DNA of 64,000 nucleotides from an uncultured Ruminococcus sp. (GTDB taxonomy: Bacteria > Bacillota > Clostridia > Oscillospirales > Acutalibacteraceae). The notes below the pieces were generated by a model, which was not told where the DNA came from, ran no database searches, and saw only the letters and a program-made list of their open reading frames with translations. Shown piece by piece: positions 34,358-47,871 of the stretch; position 1 is the stretch's first letter, and each line of letters opens with the position of its first letter. Position numbers and translations under genes: made by a program. The DNA lies in contig CADBYC010000002.1 in NCBI GenBank assembly GCA_902798755.1, positions 1 to 64,000 on the forward strand. The letters run 5' to 3'.

Positions 34358-34871
34358 ATATCTTTCCTTTATGTGAGTACCGCCGCTGCTCATGCTTGGC
34401 TCTGCGCCTTGCGGTATGCCATTTCTTTCTGTTATCAGCCGCCCTTTTGAGCGACTTATCTATTACTACATTTACATTATACAACAGAATACCCATGGCT
34501 TTCAATAGGTAATTGAAAATTTTTTCGAAATATTTTCGTATTTTTTGTACAAAACTTCGTAATATACGCGCGATAAATGCGTACACCTTACCCATAACCG
34601 CCCCTATCGTCAGGCGATACGCAAGGAATCCGACCGCTTCTCCGAACAGGATAAAGCCCCTGACGTCGCCCTTATTGAACGGCAGAGCGAACAGCGAGGT
34701 CAGCACACCGCACACAGCGAAAAACAGGATATCGGAGATGATGACATGTATTTTTCCCGCATGTACTGCCATACGCACCGCTCTGACGACGTCGTACAGC
34801 ACGCCGAGCGCCGCTCCCATCAACAGCGACCACAGGAAATAAGCGGTCTGGGAGGATAGCGAGAACCCCAT
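34296..34871 (-). CDS. yabQ: Spore cortex biosynthesis protein YabQ
   Basis: The 191-residue membrane protein is needed for spore cortex formation and sits in the outer forespore membrane in Bacillus. The conserved start (QTAYFLWSLLMGAALGVLYDVVRAVR) and several membrane helices in the first 110 residues identify it; the C-terminal 80 residues are highly basic. It follows yabP with a one-base overlap and should be mother-cell (sigma-E) expressed with it. Confidence 0.93.
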   Translation of the reverse strand: MGFSLSSQTAYFLWSLLMGAALGVLYDVVRAVRMAVHAGKIHVIISDILFFAVCGVLTSLFALPFNKGDVRGFILFGEAVGFLAYRLTIGAVMGKVYAFIARILRSFVQKIRKYFEKIFNYLLKAMGILLYNVNVVIDKSLKRAADNRKKWHTARRRAKHEQRRYSHKGKIYETKTHRKTAHRGKKSVTQH

Positions 34872-35140
34872 CAGCGGAACAGCCGAGAACGGAGCGACCC
34901 CGAGGACGCGCCGAGGTACTGCAAAGAACTGATCGTACCGTCGATGACCACGTCGCCGCTTTCTAAATTCAGCTTGCTGATATGCAGTCCCGCGCCCTTG
35001 ACGACCAGAGAGGCGTCGCAGAGCTTGACATTGATGGTCTGTTCGTCAAAGCCCGAAACGTCCTCTACCCCGCTGAGCGTGAGCAGCTTGCGGTTATCGA
35101 GCGTCAGGATATGCGGTTTCTTCATCATATTTTCAGACAT
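34871..35140 (-). CDS. yabP: Sporulation protein YabP
   Basis: The 89-residue protein belongs to the YabP/YqfC family, needed for spore formation in the mother cell. The family's fold signature is clear: PHILTLDNRKLLTLSGVEDVSGFDE, then GAGLHISKLNLESGDVVIDGTISSLQY. The start has GGGGGA five bases upstream, but that ribosome-binding site is inside a hairpin. It begins the yabPQ sporulation unit within the larger rqcP-hpf block. Confidence 0.94.
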   Translation of the reverse strand: MSENMMKKPHILTLDNRKLLTLSGVEDVSGFDEQTINVKLCDASLVVKGAGLHISKLNLESGDVVIDGTISSLQYLGASSGSLRSRLFR

Positions 35141-35146
35141 AGTAAT

Positions 35147-35198
35147 CCCCCATATAATCTTATCACTTGATTATATGAGGGGATGCCGGTAATTATTC
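35147..35198 (-). promoter_or_regulatory. yabP control region: candidate sigma-E promoter overlapping an SD-masking hairpin
   Basis: On the minus strand GAATA (35198-35194), 16 bp, CATATAAT (35177-35170) resembles a sigma-E promoter (yabP and yabQ are sigma-E genes in Bacillus). A hairpin at 35147-35182 pairs CATATAATC/GATTATATG and an outer CCCC/GGGG. The -10 forms its 5' arm and the GGGGGA ribosome-binding site its 3' arm. A transcript started about eight bases after the -10 would begin in the loop and could not form the hairpin. Confidence 0.55.
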
Positions 35199-35229
35199 TA
35201 TTCCAAATCGGGATGCATTCCTAAAAATA

Positions 35230-35256
35230 TCGGGAGGAGCACCCCCCTCCCCTACA
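35230..35256. repeat. Palindromic repeat (GGGAGG type)
   Basis: GGGAGGAGCA...CCCCCTCCCCTAC is a short palindrome just after the rqcP stop codon. A relative occurs at about 56598-56625. It resembles the ends of the larger palindromic repeat family in ending with CCCTAC. Confidence 0.6.
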
Positions 35257-35259
35257 ATG

Positions 35260-35499
35260 CTACAGCGGCGTGTACATACTGGATACGTCCTCTTTGCGAA
35301 TGGTCTCGACGACCTTATCCACGCGGAACTTGACGGAGCGTGACTCAAAATTCAGCTCCACCACGTCGCCGACCTTCACGTCGTAGGACGCGCGGGCGAC
35401 CTTGCCGTTGACGACCGCCTTGCCCGCGTCGCAAACCTCGTTGGCGACGGTACGGCGCTTGATGATGCGCGAAACCTTCAGGAATTTATCTAATCTCAT
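35260..35499 (-). CDS. rqcP: S4-domain RNA-binding protein RqcP (YabO/Hsp15-like)
   Basis: The 79-residue protein consists of one S4 domain (MRLDKFLKVSRIIKRRTVANEVCDAGKAVVNG). In Bacillus, RqcP helps RqcH add alanine tails to stalled peptides on 50S subunits (ribosome quality control). It begins the block rqcP-yabP-yabQ-divIC-yabR-hpf and has its own vegetative promoter. Confidence 0.95.
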   Translation of the reverse strand: MRLDKFLKVSRIIKRRTVANEVCDAGKAVVNGKVARASYDVKVGDVVELNFESRSVKFRVDKVVETIRKEDVSSMYTPL

Positions 35500-35537
35500 A
35501 GTGACCTCCCATGGACGTTTGATGTGTTGTTATCCCC

Positions 35538-35566
35538 ATTATACAGCTCTGACGGTGTTTCGTCAA
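35538..35566 (-). promoter_or_regulatory. Vegetative promoter of the rqcP block
   Basis: On the minus strand TTGACG (35566-35561), 17 bp, TATAAT (35543-35538). Transcripts reaching yabP from here would include the SD-masking hairpin. Confidence 0.85.
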
Positions 35567-35571
35567 TAACG

Positions 35572-35608
35572 ATAAAACAGGAGCAGACCGAGGTCTGCCC
35601 CTGTTTAG
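35572..35608 (-). terminator. Terminator of the starch-binding protein gene
   Basis: On the minus strand AAACAGG...GCAGACC pairs with GGTCTGC...CCTGTTT, followed by TTATC. The rqcP promoter starts directly behind it. Confidence 0.85.
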
Positions 35609-35644
35609 TTGAATGTTATTATGTGACTTGTACTACAGTAGTGA

Positions 35645-38600
35645 TCAAGACCATGAACCGCCGCTGTTGCCGTTATCGCCGCCGGTCCATGAGGTGATCG
35701 TGTAGGTCTTGCCGATTTGTAAGGTCAGATCGCCTGTCTGGTTCCAGACGCTGTCCCAATCATCGGCAGCCTTCGCGGGATCCATGCGAACGAAAATGCC
35801 GTCAGTGTATCCTGCGGGAACCTCGAACTGATACTTGCCGTTGACAGCGGTACCGGTCAACCATTGTTCATCGCCGTCATCGTTCCAAACATACAGCTCA
35901 AAGTGCGCACCTGCCTGATTCCAAAGATTGGAACCGCCTGCATTCAGATAGACATAATCCTTAGCAGGCTCGGGAGCCTGAGTCGGCTGAGGAGCAGTAG
36001 TCGGATCGGGAGTAGGATCAACTTCGCCGCCGATATCATAGAAAGCTACCAGATAATGACCCTCGGCATCCTTATCGGTCATGTATACGCCGGTAGAACC
36101 GGTGAACGGAATGTCAGCCGTCTGCTGAGTACCATCATTGATGATGTAGTTGGTCATGCCTGCGGGCAGCTCAATGCGGTAGCGCTTCTCACCCATTTCG
36201 TTCGTGTCATAATAGGTCATCGGAACGCCGGGCCAATCGACAGGCTGATCCTCGTCAGACCAGTAATAGATGTTAACGGTGCTGAAGCCTTTGTTGTTGG
36301 AGAAGATGATGGTTCTGTTGGTAACATCGGGAGCTTCGGTCGGCGCCTCAGTAGGAGCTGTGGTCGGATCGGGAGTCGGGGTAGTACCGCCGTCGATGTA
36401 GATGTAACCGCCAAAGGTGCTCCAATCACTCTGGTAGGTGGTCTTGAAGTAGATGGTGACATCGCCTGCGTGAGCCGCGTCAACAACGTATTCATTATTC
36501 ATGCCATCGGGATACCATGTGGTGATCGCGCCGTTCTCGACCTTGACCGCCTTGATGCCGTCGGTAGCGGAGAGCGTGGTGCTGAGCATATACTCGCCGG
36601 GGTTCGAGGTGTTCTCGCTGAACTTGTATGCGGAATCCGCTTTCCAATCGGTCATGGTACCGACCAGATAGTAGCCGTCAGCAACACTCGGAGTGGGAGT
36701 AGTGGGCTCAGGAGCGGTGGTAGGAGCAGTAGTCGGATCGGTATCGCCGCCGATATCGTAGAATGCAACATCATATTTACCAGTGCTGTCCTTATCGGTC
36801 ATGTAAACGCCGGTTGCGCCGGTGAAGGTGATATCGATCGTCTGCTGAGTGCCGCCGTCGTTGATGATATACTCGGTCATGCCTGCGGGCATCTCAAAGG
36901 AGTAGCGCTGCTCACCCATTTCGTTCGTGTCAAAATAGGTCATCGGAACGCCGGGCCAGTCGACAGGCTGATCCTCGTCAGACCAATAGTAGATGTTAAC
37001 GGTACCAAAGCCCTTGTTGTTAGAGAAGATGATGGTTCTGTTGGTAACGTCGGGAGCTTCCGTGGGCTTAGGAGCTTCGGTCGGAGCTACGGTAGGCTTA
37101 GGTGCTTCTGTAGGAACTACGGTAGGCTTAGGAGCCTCTGTAGGTGCTACGGTAGGCTTGGGTGCCTCAGTCGGCGCTTCGGTAGGCTTAGGAGCCTGTG
37201 TCGGAGCTACAGTAGGCTTGGGCGCTTCTGTGGGAGCCTCGGTAGGTTCTGCGGGAGCAGTCCAAGTAATGGTCATCTTAGCGCCGGTCTTGGTGTTGAA
37301 GTCAAAGCCGGTCAGGTCGAGCTGCATCTTGATGGTGGTGCCTGCAGTCAGACCTGTGATTTTGAGGTTGGTAGAACCGTTGTAGATCGCGTCGGTAGTT
37401 ACGCCGTTAGCGATAACACCGTTGTCGCCAAGACCGAAGTTGTGGGTCCATGCATCGTTGATCGCGAACTTGAACTCAGGATCAGAGGTGTCATACTCGC
37501 CGAGAGTGTACTCAGCCTCGTAGATACCGTCAGCAACCTTGGTCATATGGTTTTCAGCAGCGGCGGGATCCCAGCTGATATTGTTCAGCCAGTTGTCGCC
37601 GTCTGTAGCACCGTTACCAACCGCGGTGACGGACTGTACTTCCAGACCGGAATCATAGGATACGATGTCGCCGTCTACCCAGGTCTTGGTGCCGTCGCAA
37701 TATACGGTGAAGGTGCCTGCGCCGGTCAGGTTGAAGGTGACGTTGTTGCCTGTCTCATCGCCGATCCAGGTAGTGCCGTTCTTGACAGCCTTGAGCTGTA
37801 CGTCCTTCATAGCGCCGTCTACGGTATACTGCTTGGTGTAGATACCGCCGTCGCCCTTTGTCATGGTGTTGTTAGCATCGTTGCCGTTCCAAGAGGTGCC
37901 GAAGATATCGGTAGCGTTACCTGCTACGATGTAGGTATCCTCAGGAGCGGGCTCGGTGGGAGCCTCAGTCGGAGCTTCTGTCGGCTTAGGAGCCTCTGTG
38001 GGTGCTACAGTAGGCTTGGGTGCTTCCGTAGGTGCTACTGTCGGCTTGGGCGCCTCGGAGGGCTTTGTGGACTCAGGCCAGTAGAAAGAGGAGTGGAATC
38101 TGAAATTCGGGTTAAGTACTTCAAACTCGTCAACGATCAATGTCAGATCCTGGTCAGCGATCCCTAAGTTTTTTATTGCATTGGTGATGAACGCCTCGCC
38201 GGGAGCGGTGACCTGATAATGACTCTTGATCATGATATCATCATTATCGTCAAAATTGAAGCCTCTGTAACCCGGGATAGACGCGTTGTAGAATATTCCT
38301 CCGCGCGTCGGATCGTTAAATTCAGGATCATCTCCAAGATTGGTATGATGGCCGCTCGCCATTGTATTGTACTTGGTGATCGGGAATACATTCTCGAGAT
38401 CGAGAATACCGTCATCCACAGTATACTCATCGATCAGCTTCACTACGGAATTGGTATAAAGCTGTCTTGCGTTGAACGAGCCGATTTTACCGTCGTTGAT
38501 CTGAGAAGCATTCAGCGTGGTGTACACATAGAAGGTGTCGCCGACATTGAATTCCTTGGTCTCAGTCTCGCCGTCGAGACCGCTTACGGTGACGGTCGCT

Positions 38601-39694
38601 TTGCCCTGCGGCTGTGTCGGAGCCTCGGTCGGAGCTACGGTGGGCTTAGGTGCCTCGGTAGGCGCTACGGTAGGCTTGGGTGCCTCAGTCGGCGCTTCGG
38701 TAGGCTTAGGAGCCTGTGTCGGAGCTACAGTAGGCTTGGGCGCTTCTGTGGGAGCCTCGGTCGGAGCCTCGGTAGGCTCTACGGGAGCTTCCGGCTTTTT
38801 GAAGGTAGCGTTGACTGTCAGCTCAACATCGGAAGCAACCTCGCCCTTAGTGACCAGTTTGGTAATATTTTCATCAGCAGCCGCCAGATAGGACAGTGCG
38901 TTTCTGATTTCGCCTGTACCGCCTTTAGTAACTTTATAATTTGTAACGATCATCAAATCGTCATCGGAATCGAATATAAAGCCGTTGTTGACACCGGGGG
39001 TAGACGCGTTGTACTGAACCAATCCGGCGTCTCTGAGTCTGCCAAGCGCCTTGTCGCCGAATACCGGGAATACGGTATCGGTATCGGTGAAGAGTTGTTC
39101 CTCATCCATCGCGCTCGTCAAAGTCAGGACAGAATCGGTAAAGGTCTGTTCGCCGCTGGCGGAAGCGATCTGGACATTGCTGCCGGATTTCTTTACATTC
39201 AGCGAAGTATAAACATCAAAGGTATCGCCAACATTGAATTCCTTGGTCTCAGACTGACCGTCAAGACCGTAGATCGTGATGGTAGCAGTAGTAGGATCAG
39301 GGTAGACCGACTCGCCGATACCCTTGTCCCTCGCGTTCGGTTTATGCGCGATAAACTGCTTGATCAAAAGAGCATCGTTGCCATCGATACGCGGTGTTTC
39401 CTCATCTTTATAGCAGTTGGCTACCTTAAACTCGATCGAATCAATAGACATCGAATTGTAGTCAAGATATCCCTTTGAAAACTGCTTTGTGATCGACTTT
39501 TTCAATACCAGGACATCTGTGCCGTCCACTCTGCCGTCACGGTTAACGTCGCCTAACAGTGCCGGCTCTGACGGGGGATCCTGATAGATTTGAGGCTTAT
39601 CAGCCGCCGCGCCTTGCACGATGCCTACGGAAAGGATCGCAAACATCATGGTCAAGACTAAGATCAAGCTGATGACCTGCTTACATTTTCTCAT
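35645..39694 (-). CDS. Secreted modular starch-binding protein with N-terminal dockerin and no visible catalytic domain
   Basis: The 1349-residue protein has a signal peptide (1-31), a type I dockerin-like pair at about 46-125 (GDVNRDGRVDGTDVLVLKK and RIDGNDALLIKQFI), and two related beta-domains of about 165 residues each beginning GLDGxxETKEFNVGDTF, perhaps cohesin- or adhesion-like. X25/SusE-like domains follow, then two nearly identical CBM26-like starch-binding modules (each starting TIIFSNNKGF) around another X25-like module, and a final CBM-like domain. Linkers are Pro-Thr-Glu-Ala repeats. No glycosidase motif was seen. It may bind starch and attach to cohesins in an amylosome like that of R. 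bromii (inference). ATG 39694 has AGGAGGAG upstream. Confidence 0.85.
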   Translation of the reverse strand: MRKCKQVISLILVLTMMFAILSVGIVQGAAADKPQIYQDPPSEPALLGDVNRDGRVDGTDVLVLKKSITKQFSKGYLDYNSMSIDSIEFKVANCYKDEETPRIDGNDALLIKQFIAHKPNARDKGIGESVYPDPTTATITIYGLDGQSETKEFNVGDTFDVYTSLNVKKSGSNVQIASASGEQTFTDSVLTLTSAMDEEQLFTDTDTVFPVFGDKALGRLRDAGLVQYNASTPGVNNGFIFDSDDDLMIVTNYKVTKGGTGEIRNALSYLAAADENITKLVTKGEVASDVELTVNATFKKPEAPVEPTEAPTEAPTEAPKPTVAPTQAPKPTEAPTEAPKPTVAPTEAPKPTVAPTEAPTQPQGKATVTVSGLDGETETKEFNVGDTFYVYTTLNASQINDGKIGSFNARQLYTNSVVKLIDEYTVDDGILDLENVFPITKYNTMASGHHTNLGDDPEFNDPTRGGIFYNASIPGYRGFNFDDNDDIMIKSHYQVTAPGEAFITNAIKNLGIADQDLTLIVDEFEVLNPNFRFHSSFYWPESTKPSEAPKPTVAPTEAPKPTVAPTEAPKPTEAPTEAPTEPAPEDTYIVAGNATDIFGTSWNGNDANNTMTKGDGGIYTKQYTVDGAMKDVQLKAVKNGTTWIGDETGNNVTFNLTGAGTFTVYCDGTKTWVDGDIVSYDSGLEVQSVTAVGNGATDGDNWLNNISWDPAAAENHMTKVADGIYEAEYTLGEYDTSDPEFKFAINDAWTHNFGLGDNGVIANGVTTDAIYNGSTNLKITGLTAGTTIKMQLDLTGFDFNTKTGAKMTITWTAPAEPTEAPTEAPKPTVAPTQAPKPTEAPTEAPKPTVAPTEAPKPTVVPTEAPKPTVAPTEAPKPTEAPDVTNRTIIFSNNKGFGTVNIYYWSDEDQPVDWPGVPMTYFDTNEMGEQRYSFEMPAGMTEYIINDGGTQQTIDITFTGATGVYMTDKDSTGKYDVAFYDIGGDTDPTTAPTTAPEPTTPTPSVADGYYLVGTMTDWKADSAYKFSENTSNPGEYMLSTTLSATDGIKAVKVENGAITTWYPDGMNNEYVVDAAHAGDVTIYFKTTYQSDWSTFGGYIYIDGGTTPTPDPTTAPTEAPTEAPDVTNRTIIFSNNKGFSTVNIYYWSDEDQPVDWPGVPMTYYDTNEMGEKRYRIELPAGMTNYIINDGTQQTADIPFTGSTGVYMTDKDAEGHYLVAFYDIGGEVDPTPDPTTAPQPTQAPEPAKDYVYLNAGGSNLWNQAGAHFELYVWNDDGDEQWLTGTAVNGKYQFEVPAGYTDGIFVRMDPAKAADDWDSVWNQTGDLTLQIGKTYTITSWTGGDNGNSGGSWS

Positions 39695-39799
39695 GTTATC
39701 TCCTCCTAAATTGCTGCTTGCCCGGCCGGAAATCAGCACTGCGCAAGCACATTCATTTTAACAGAGCATACCGTCGGGTATACTCTCGCTATTATGATT

Positions 39800-39828
39800 A
39801 TTATATTACAAAAGCGTAATCTTTTCAA
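39800..39828 (-). promoter_or_regulatory. Promoter of the starch-binding protein gene
   Basis: On the minus strand TTGAAA (39828-39823), 17 bp, TATAAT (39805-39800), about 105 bp before the start codon. The rest of the gap (39740-39930) shows no gene. Confidence 0.8.
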
Positions 39829-39929
39829 TAAACCGACAGGCTTTTATCAGCGTTGCGCGCATAGAAAATAACGGGTCGTTTTTGGAAGAATTGCACAATG
39901 ATAGCGACATATTTTAAATATTTCTCACA

Positions 39930-39962
39930 AAGAAAAAATGAGCCTCCGCGTGGGAGGCTCAA
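39930..39962 (-). terminator. Terminator of rpoBC
   Basis: On the minus strand TGAGCCTCC pairs with GGAGGCTCA around a four-base loop, followed by TTTTTT. Confidence 0.92.
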
Positions 39963-39973
39963 ATCTCATGATA

Positions 39974-42900
39974 TTATTCTTCAGTCGGAGCAACAGGAGC
40001 GGTGGGAATGTAGTTCTCCTCCAGCTCAATGTTGTTGTAACGCGCCATACCGGTACCGGCAGGAACCAGCTTACCGATCAGGACGTTCTCTTTCAAGCCG
40101 ACCAGCGGGTCGACCTTGCCCTTGATCGCGGCGTCGGTGAGCACGCGGGTGGTCTCCTGGAAGGACGCGGCGGACAGGAAGCTATCAGTCGCGAGAGAAG
40201 CCTTGGTGATACCCAGCAAGAGCTGCGTCCAGGTCGCCTCTGTCAGACCCTCTTCGCCGTTCGCGACGCGCTCTTTGATCGCCTTGTTGGCGTACAGAAC
40301 GTCGGTGCGGTTGTACATCTGACCGGGCATGAAGTCGGTCGAACCGGGATCGTCCACTCTGACCTTCTTGAGCATCTGGCGAACGATGACCTCGATGTGC
40401 TTATCGTTGATATCAACACCCTGCAGGCGGTAGGTGCTCTGCACCTCGCTGATCAGGTAATCCTGGACCGCTTTAGCGCCCATGATATCGAGGATGTCGT
40501 GCGGGTTGATCGCGCCGTCGGTGATCTTGTCGCCCTTCTTGATGTGCTGACCTTCTTCGACCGCTACACGGAAGCCGAAGGGGATCAGATAACTCTTCTC
40601 CTCCGAGGTCTCGGGGTTGTATACGACCGCGTGGCGGGTATTCTTGATCTCTTCGAAACGGACGTCGCCGTCGATCTCGGAGATGATCGCGAGGCTCTTG
40701 GGCTTACGGGTCTCAAAGAGCTCCTCAACACGGGGAAGACCCTGTGTGATATCCTCCGCAGACGCGATACCACCCGTATGGAATGTACGCATCGTCAGCT
40801 GTGTACCGGGCTCGCCGATAGACTGAGCGGCGATGATACCGACCGCTTCGCCGACGGTGACAGGCTGACCGTTCGCGAGGTTAGCGCCGTAGCACTTCTT
40901 GCAGACGCCGTACTTGGAGCGGCAGGCAAGGATCGAGCGGATCTCGATGCTCTCGATACCGGAATCGCAGATGATATCCGCTTCCTTATTGCCGATGAGC
41001 TTATCCTTGGATACCAGTACGTTGCCGTTTTCGTCACAGAAATCACGGACAAGATATCTGCCGAGCAGACGCTCGTGCATACCTTCGATGACCTCATTGC
41101 CGGACTTGATGTCGAATACCTCAAGACCTTCGTTAGCGTGGCAGTCCTCGTCACGAATGATGACTTCCTGTGAAACGTCGACCAGACGACGGGTCAGGTA
41201 ACCCGAGTCAGCGGTACGCAGCGCGGTATCGGCAAGACCTTTACGCGCGCCTCGGGAAGAAATGAAGTACTCGGAAATGTTCAGACCTTCACGATAGTTC
41301 GCTCTGATCGGGATCTCGATGGTTTTACCGGAGGTGTTGGCGATCAGTCCGCGCATACCGGCGAGCTGTTTGATCTGACCCATGGAACCACGGGCTCCGG
41401 AATCCGCCATCATGTTGATGGGGTTGTATCTGTCTTCCTTCATCTGGCGCTCGATGGTGTGCTCGATCTCTTTGGACGCCTTGTCCCAGATATCGATGAC
41501 CTTCTCGTATCTCTCCTGATCGGAACGAAGACCCATATCGAACTCTTCGCGGATAACGGCAACATCAGCCTCCGCTTTTGCGATGATGTCTTTCTTTGCG
41601 GGCGGGATCTTCGCGTCGCATACCGCGACGGTGATCGCGCCGATGGTGGAATATTTATAGCCCTGCGCCTTGATATCGTCAAGGACGACAGCGGTCTTCT
41701 CTGTACCGTGTACACGGATGCAGGCGTCGATGATCTTACCGAGCTGCTTCTTGCCGACGAGGAAGTCGATCTCAAAGTTGAGCATATCCTCCTCGACGCT
41801 TCTGTCGACAAAGCCCAGATCCTGCGGGATCGCGCGGTTGAAGATGATCTTGCCGACGGTCGTGTTGACGATACCGCGTTTCATCTCACCGTTGATCTCC
41901 AACTCACGTCTGACCTTGATCTTGCTGTGCAGGGTCAGAACGCCTGTCTGGTACGCCATGAGCGCTTCGTCAACGTCCTTGAAGCACTTGCCCTCGCCGG
42001 GTTCGCCGTCCTTATCGAGGGTCAGGTAGTAGGAACCGAGGATCATATCCTGTGTCGGAACGACGACAGGCTTACCGTCGGAGGGCTTCAACAGGTTGCC
42101 CGCGGCGAGCATGAGGAAACGCGCCTCAGCCTGAGCCTCAGCGGACAGCGGTACGTGGACAGCCATCTGGTCGCCGTCGAAGTCCGCGTTGTATGCGGTA
42201 CAAACCAGCGGGTGGAGCTTTAAGGCTCTGCCCTCTACGAGGACAGGCTCGAACGCCTGGATACCCAGTCTGTGCAGGGTAGGCGCACGGTTGAGAAGTA
42301 CGGGGTGACCCTTGATGACGACCTCGAGCGCGTCCCATACCTCGGGCTTCGCTCTCTCGACCGCCTTACGAGCCGCCTTGATGTTCTGAGAGACCTTGGT
42401 CTCGACCAGACGCTTCATGACGAACGGCTTGAACAGCTCGAGCGCCATCTCCTTGGGCAGACCGCACTGATACATCTTCAGCTCAGGGCCGACGACGATA
42501 ACGGAACGGCCGGAGTAGTCGACACGCTTACCCAGCAGGTTCTGACGGAAACGGCCCTGCTTACCCTTGAGCATATCGGACAGAGATTTGAGGGAACGGT
42601 TGGACGGACCGGTGACGGGTCTGCCGCGTCTGCCGTTGTCGATCAAAGCGTCTACCGCTTCCTGCAGCATACGCTTCTCGTTGCGGATAATGATATCGGG
42701 AGCTTCCAGCTCGAGCAGGCGAGCCAGACGGTTGTTACGGTTGATCACGCGGCGATACAGGTCGTTCAGGTCGGAGGTTGCGAAACGGCCGCCGTCGAGC
42801 TGTACCATGGGGCGGATATCGGGCGGAATGACGGGAAGGACTTCCATGATCATCCACTCGGGACGGTTGCCGGAGAGACGGAACGCCTCTACGACCTCCA

Positions 42901-43531
42901 GTCTCTTAGAAAGACGGGCGCGCTTCTGAGAAGTGGAGCAGCCGTCGAGCTCCTCCTTGATCTCTGCGGACAGCTGTTCGAGATCGATCTCGGCGAGCAG
43001 GTCGCGGATCGCCTCAGCGCCCATGCCTGCGGAGAAATCGTCCTCATACTTTTCGCGCATATCGCGGTACTCCTGCTCGCTCAGGAGCTGGAGCTTAGAG
43101 AGCTCGCGCGCGTCGCCGGGATCGGTGACGATATAAGAGGAGAAGTAGAGAACCTTTTCGAGCGTTCTCGGAGAAATGTCGAGCATCAGAGAGATCCTCG
43201 ACGGAATACCTTTGAAGTACCAGATGTGCGATACGGGAGCGGCGAGCTCAATATGACCCATGCGCTCTCTTCTTACCTTGGCGCGGGTGACCTCAACGCC
43301 GCAGCGGTCGCAGATCTTGCCCTTGAAGCGGATACGCTTGTACTTACCGCAGTGGCACTCCCAGTCCTTGGTAGGTCCGAAAATGCGCTCGCAGAACAAG
43401 CCGTCGCGCTCGGGCTTTAAGGTACGATAGTTGATCGTCTCAGGCTTTTTGACCTCGCCGTAAGACCATTCTCTTATTTGATCGGGAGAAGCAAGACCGA
43501 TTTTGATTGAATCAAATACATTGTTATCCAT
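39974..43531 (-). CDS. rpoC: RNA polymerase beta-prime subunit
   Basis: The 1185-residue subunit carries the catalytic metal site ([12 protein letters not shown]) and two zinc-binding groups: the N-terminal [19 protein letters not shown] and a later [11 protein letters not shown]. Other landmarks are the clamp helices near [12 protein letters not shown] and the bridge and trigger helix region around [22 protein letters not shown]. The order and length (about 1180 residues) are standard for Clostridia. It follows rpoB by 12 bp. Confidence 0.99.
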   Translation of the reverse strand: MDNNVFDSIKIGLASPDQIREWSYGEVKKPETINYRTLKPERDGLFCERIFGPTKDWECHCGKYKRIRFKGKICDRCGVEVTRAKVRRERMGHIELAAPVSHIWYFKGIPSRISLMLDISPRTLEKVLYFSSYIVTDPGDARELSKLQLLSEQEYRDMREKYEDDFSAGMGAEAIRDLLAEIDLEQLSAEIKEELDGCSTSQKRARLSKRLEVVEAFRLSGNRPEWMIMEVLPVIPPDIRPMVQLDGGRFATSDLNDLYRRVINRNNRLARLLELEAPDIIIRNEKRMLQEAVDALIDNGRRGRPVTGPSNRSLKSLSDMLKGKQGRFRQNLLGKRVDYSGRSVIVVGPELKMYQCGLPKEMALELFKPFVMKRLVETKVSQNIKAARKAVERAKPEVWDALEVVIKGHPVLLNRAPTLHRLGIQAFEPVLVEGRALKLHPLVCTAYNADFDGDQMAVHVPLSAEAQAEARFLMLAAGNLLKPSDGKPVVVPTQDMILGSYYLTLDKDGEPGEGKCFKDVDEALMAYQTGVLTLHSKIKVRRELEINGEMKRGIVNTTVGKIIFNRAIPQDLGFVDRSVEEDMLNFEIDFLVGKKQLGKIIDACIRVHGTEKTAVVLDDIKAQGYKYSTIGAITVAVCDAKIPPAKKDIIAKAEADVAVIREEFDMGLRSDQERYEKVIDIWDKASKEIEHTIERQMKEDRYNPINMMADSGARGSMGQIKQLAGMRGLIANTSGKTIEIPIRANYREGLNISEYFISSRGARKGLADTALRTADSGYLTRRLVDVSQEVIIRDEDCHANEGLEVFDIKSGNEVIEGMHERLLGRYLVRDFCDENGNVLVSKDKLIGNKEADIICDSGIESIEIRSILACRSKYGVCKKCYGANLANGQPVTVGEAVGIIAAQSIGEPGTQLTMRTFHTGGIASAEDITQGLPRVEELFETRKPKSLAIISEIDGDVRFEEIKNTRHAVVYNPETSEEKSYLIPFGFRVAVEEGQHIKKGDKITDGAINPHDILDIMGAKAVQDYLISEVQSTYRLQGVDINDKHIEVIVRQMLKKVRVDDPGSTDFMPGQMYNRTDVLYANKAIKERVANGEEGLTEATWTQLLLGITKASLATDSFLSAASFQETTRVLTDAAIKGKVDPLVGLKENVLIGKLVPAGTGMARYNNIELEENYIPTAPVAPTEE

Positions 43532-43543
43532 ATAAGCCCCTCC

Positions 43544-47335
<3,792 letters not shown>

Positions 47336-47674
47336 CAGGCATATCACTCCTTCTTTTTAATAGATCCACGGGAAACATAGTGCGGATACGTTCAGTCACA
47401 AGGAGAGTATCGTATTGATCGACCCATCAGCTAAACCCGAGTAAAATCGGTTTCTCGCTCGCGCTCGATCAATTATGCAATCCCTCACCTGCTCACGCGG
47501 GAGCTCCCTTTACCAAAAGGAGCCTTGATGACAAAATTGTTTCCGTTTACCTCTTGACAAACGGCTCCGACTTTGCTAATATACTTTGTCGAAAATTCCG
47601 TTTGAAGCAACAGGCGTAAATGTTCCCATAATGATACATTTTAGTATTCTATATGAAACGGTCAAGAAAGTCAA
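47336..47674 (-). promoter_or_regulatory. rpoBC promoter and about 300-base structured leader
   Basis: On the minus strand TTGACT (47674-47669), 17 bp, TAGAAT (47651-47646). The transcript would have a leader of about 300 bases. It contains a strong hairpin at 47414-47473 (ATTGATCGA/TCGATCAAT with an inner AACCGA-type stem) and a GGGAGCTCCC palindrome near 47508. No ORF is convincing in it. A leader of this size before rpoB suggests feedback or attenuation control. Confidence 0.65.
47554..47582 (+). promoter_or_regulatory. Plus-strand promoter facing the rpoB promoter
   Basis: TTGACA (47554-47559), 17 bp, TAATAT (47577-47582). Transcription from here would run through the rpoB promoter toward birA, so the two transcripts overlap by about 50 bases. 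Confidence 0.6.
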
Positions 47675-47789
47675 GAGATTTTTCCAAATTTTTTGTTTTT
47701 ATTTCCAATCCGCAATTATTTTCAAAAAACTTTTGTTCTCGAAAGTATAAGGAACACCCGACCGCGTTTAATGTTTTGAATCACAGTGA

Positions 47790-47818
47790 TTTACCATTAT
47801 TTGGCTAAAGTGTACAAT
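47790..47818 (+). promoter_or_regulatory. Proximal promoter of birA
   Basis: TTTACC (47790-47795), 17 bp, TACAAT (47813-47818), about 54 bp before the birA start. Confidence 0.55.
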
Positions 47819-47871
47819 TCCCTGTTTTTGCGGAACTATTTTTAAGCAATACTCCACGAAGGAAGCCGAAA

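Noticed and set aside
35864..38167. 767-codon plus-strand frame opposite the starch-binding protein
   Set aside because: It arises from the repetitive linker DNA of the minus-strand gene, which lacks stop codons in several frames. The Arg/Ser/Cys-rich repeats are low-complexity artefacts.
36350..38780. Possible CRISPR-like or tandem repeat array
   Set aside because: The repeats are in-frame codons for Pro-Thr-Glu-Ala linkers inside a secreted protein; there are no unique spacers of constant length and no cas genes.
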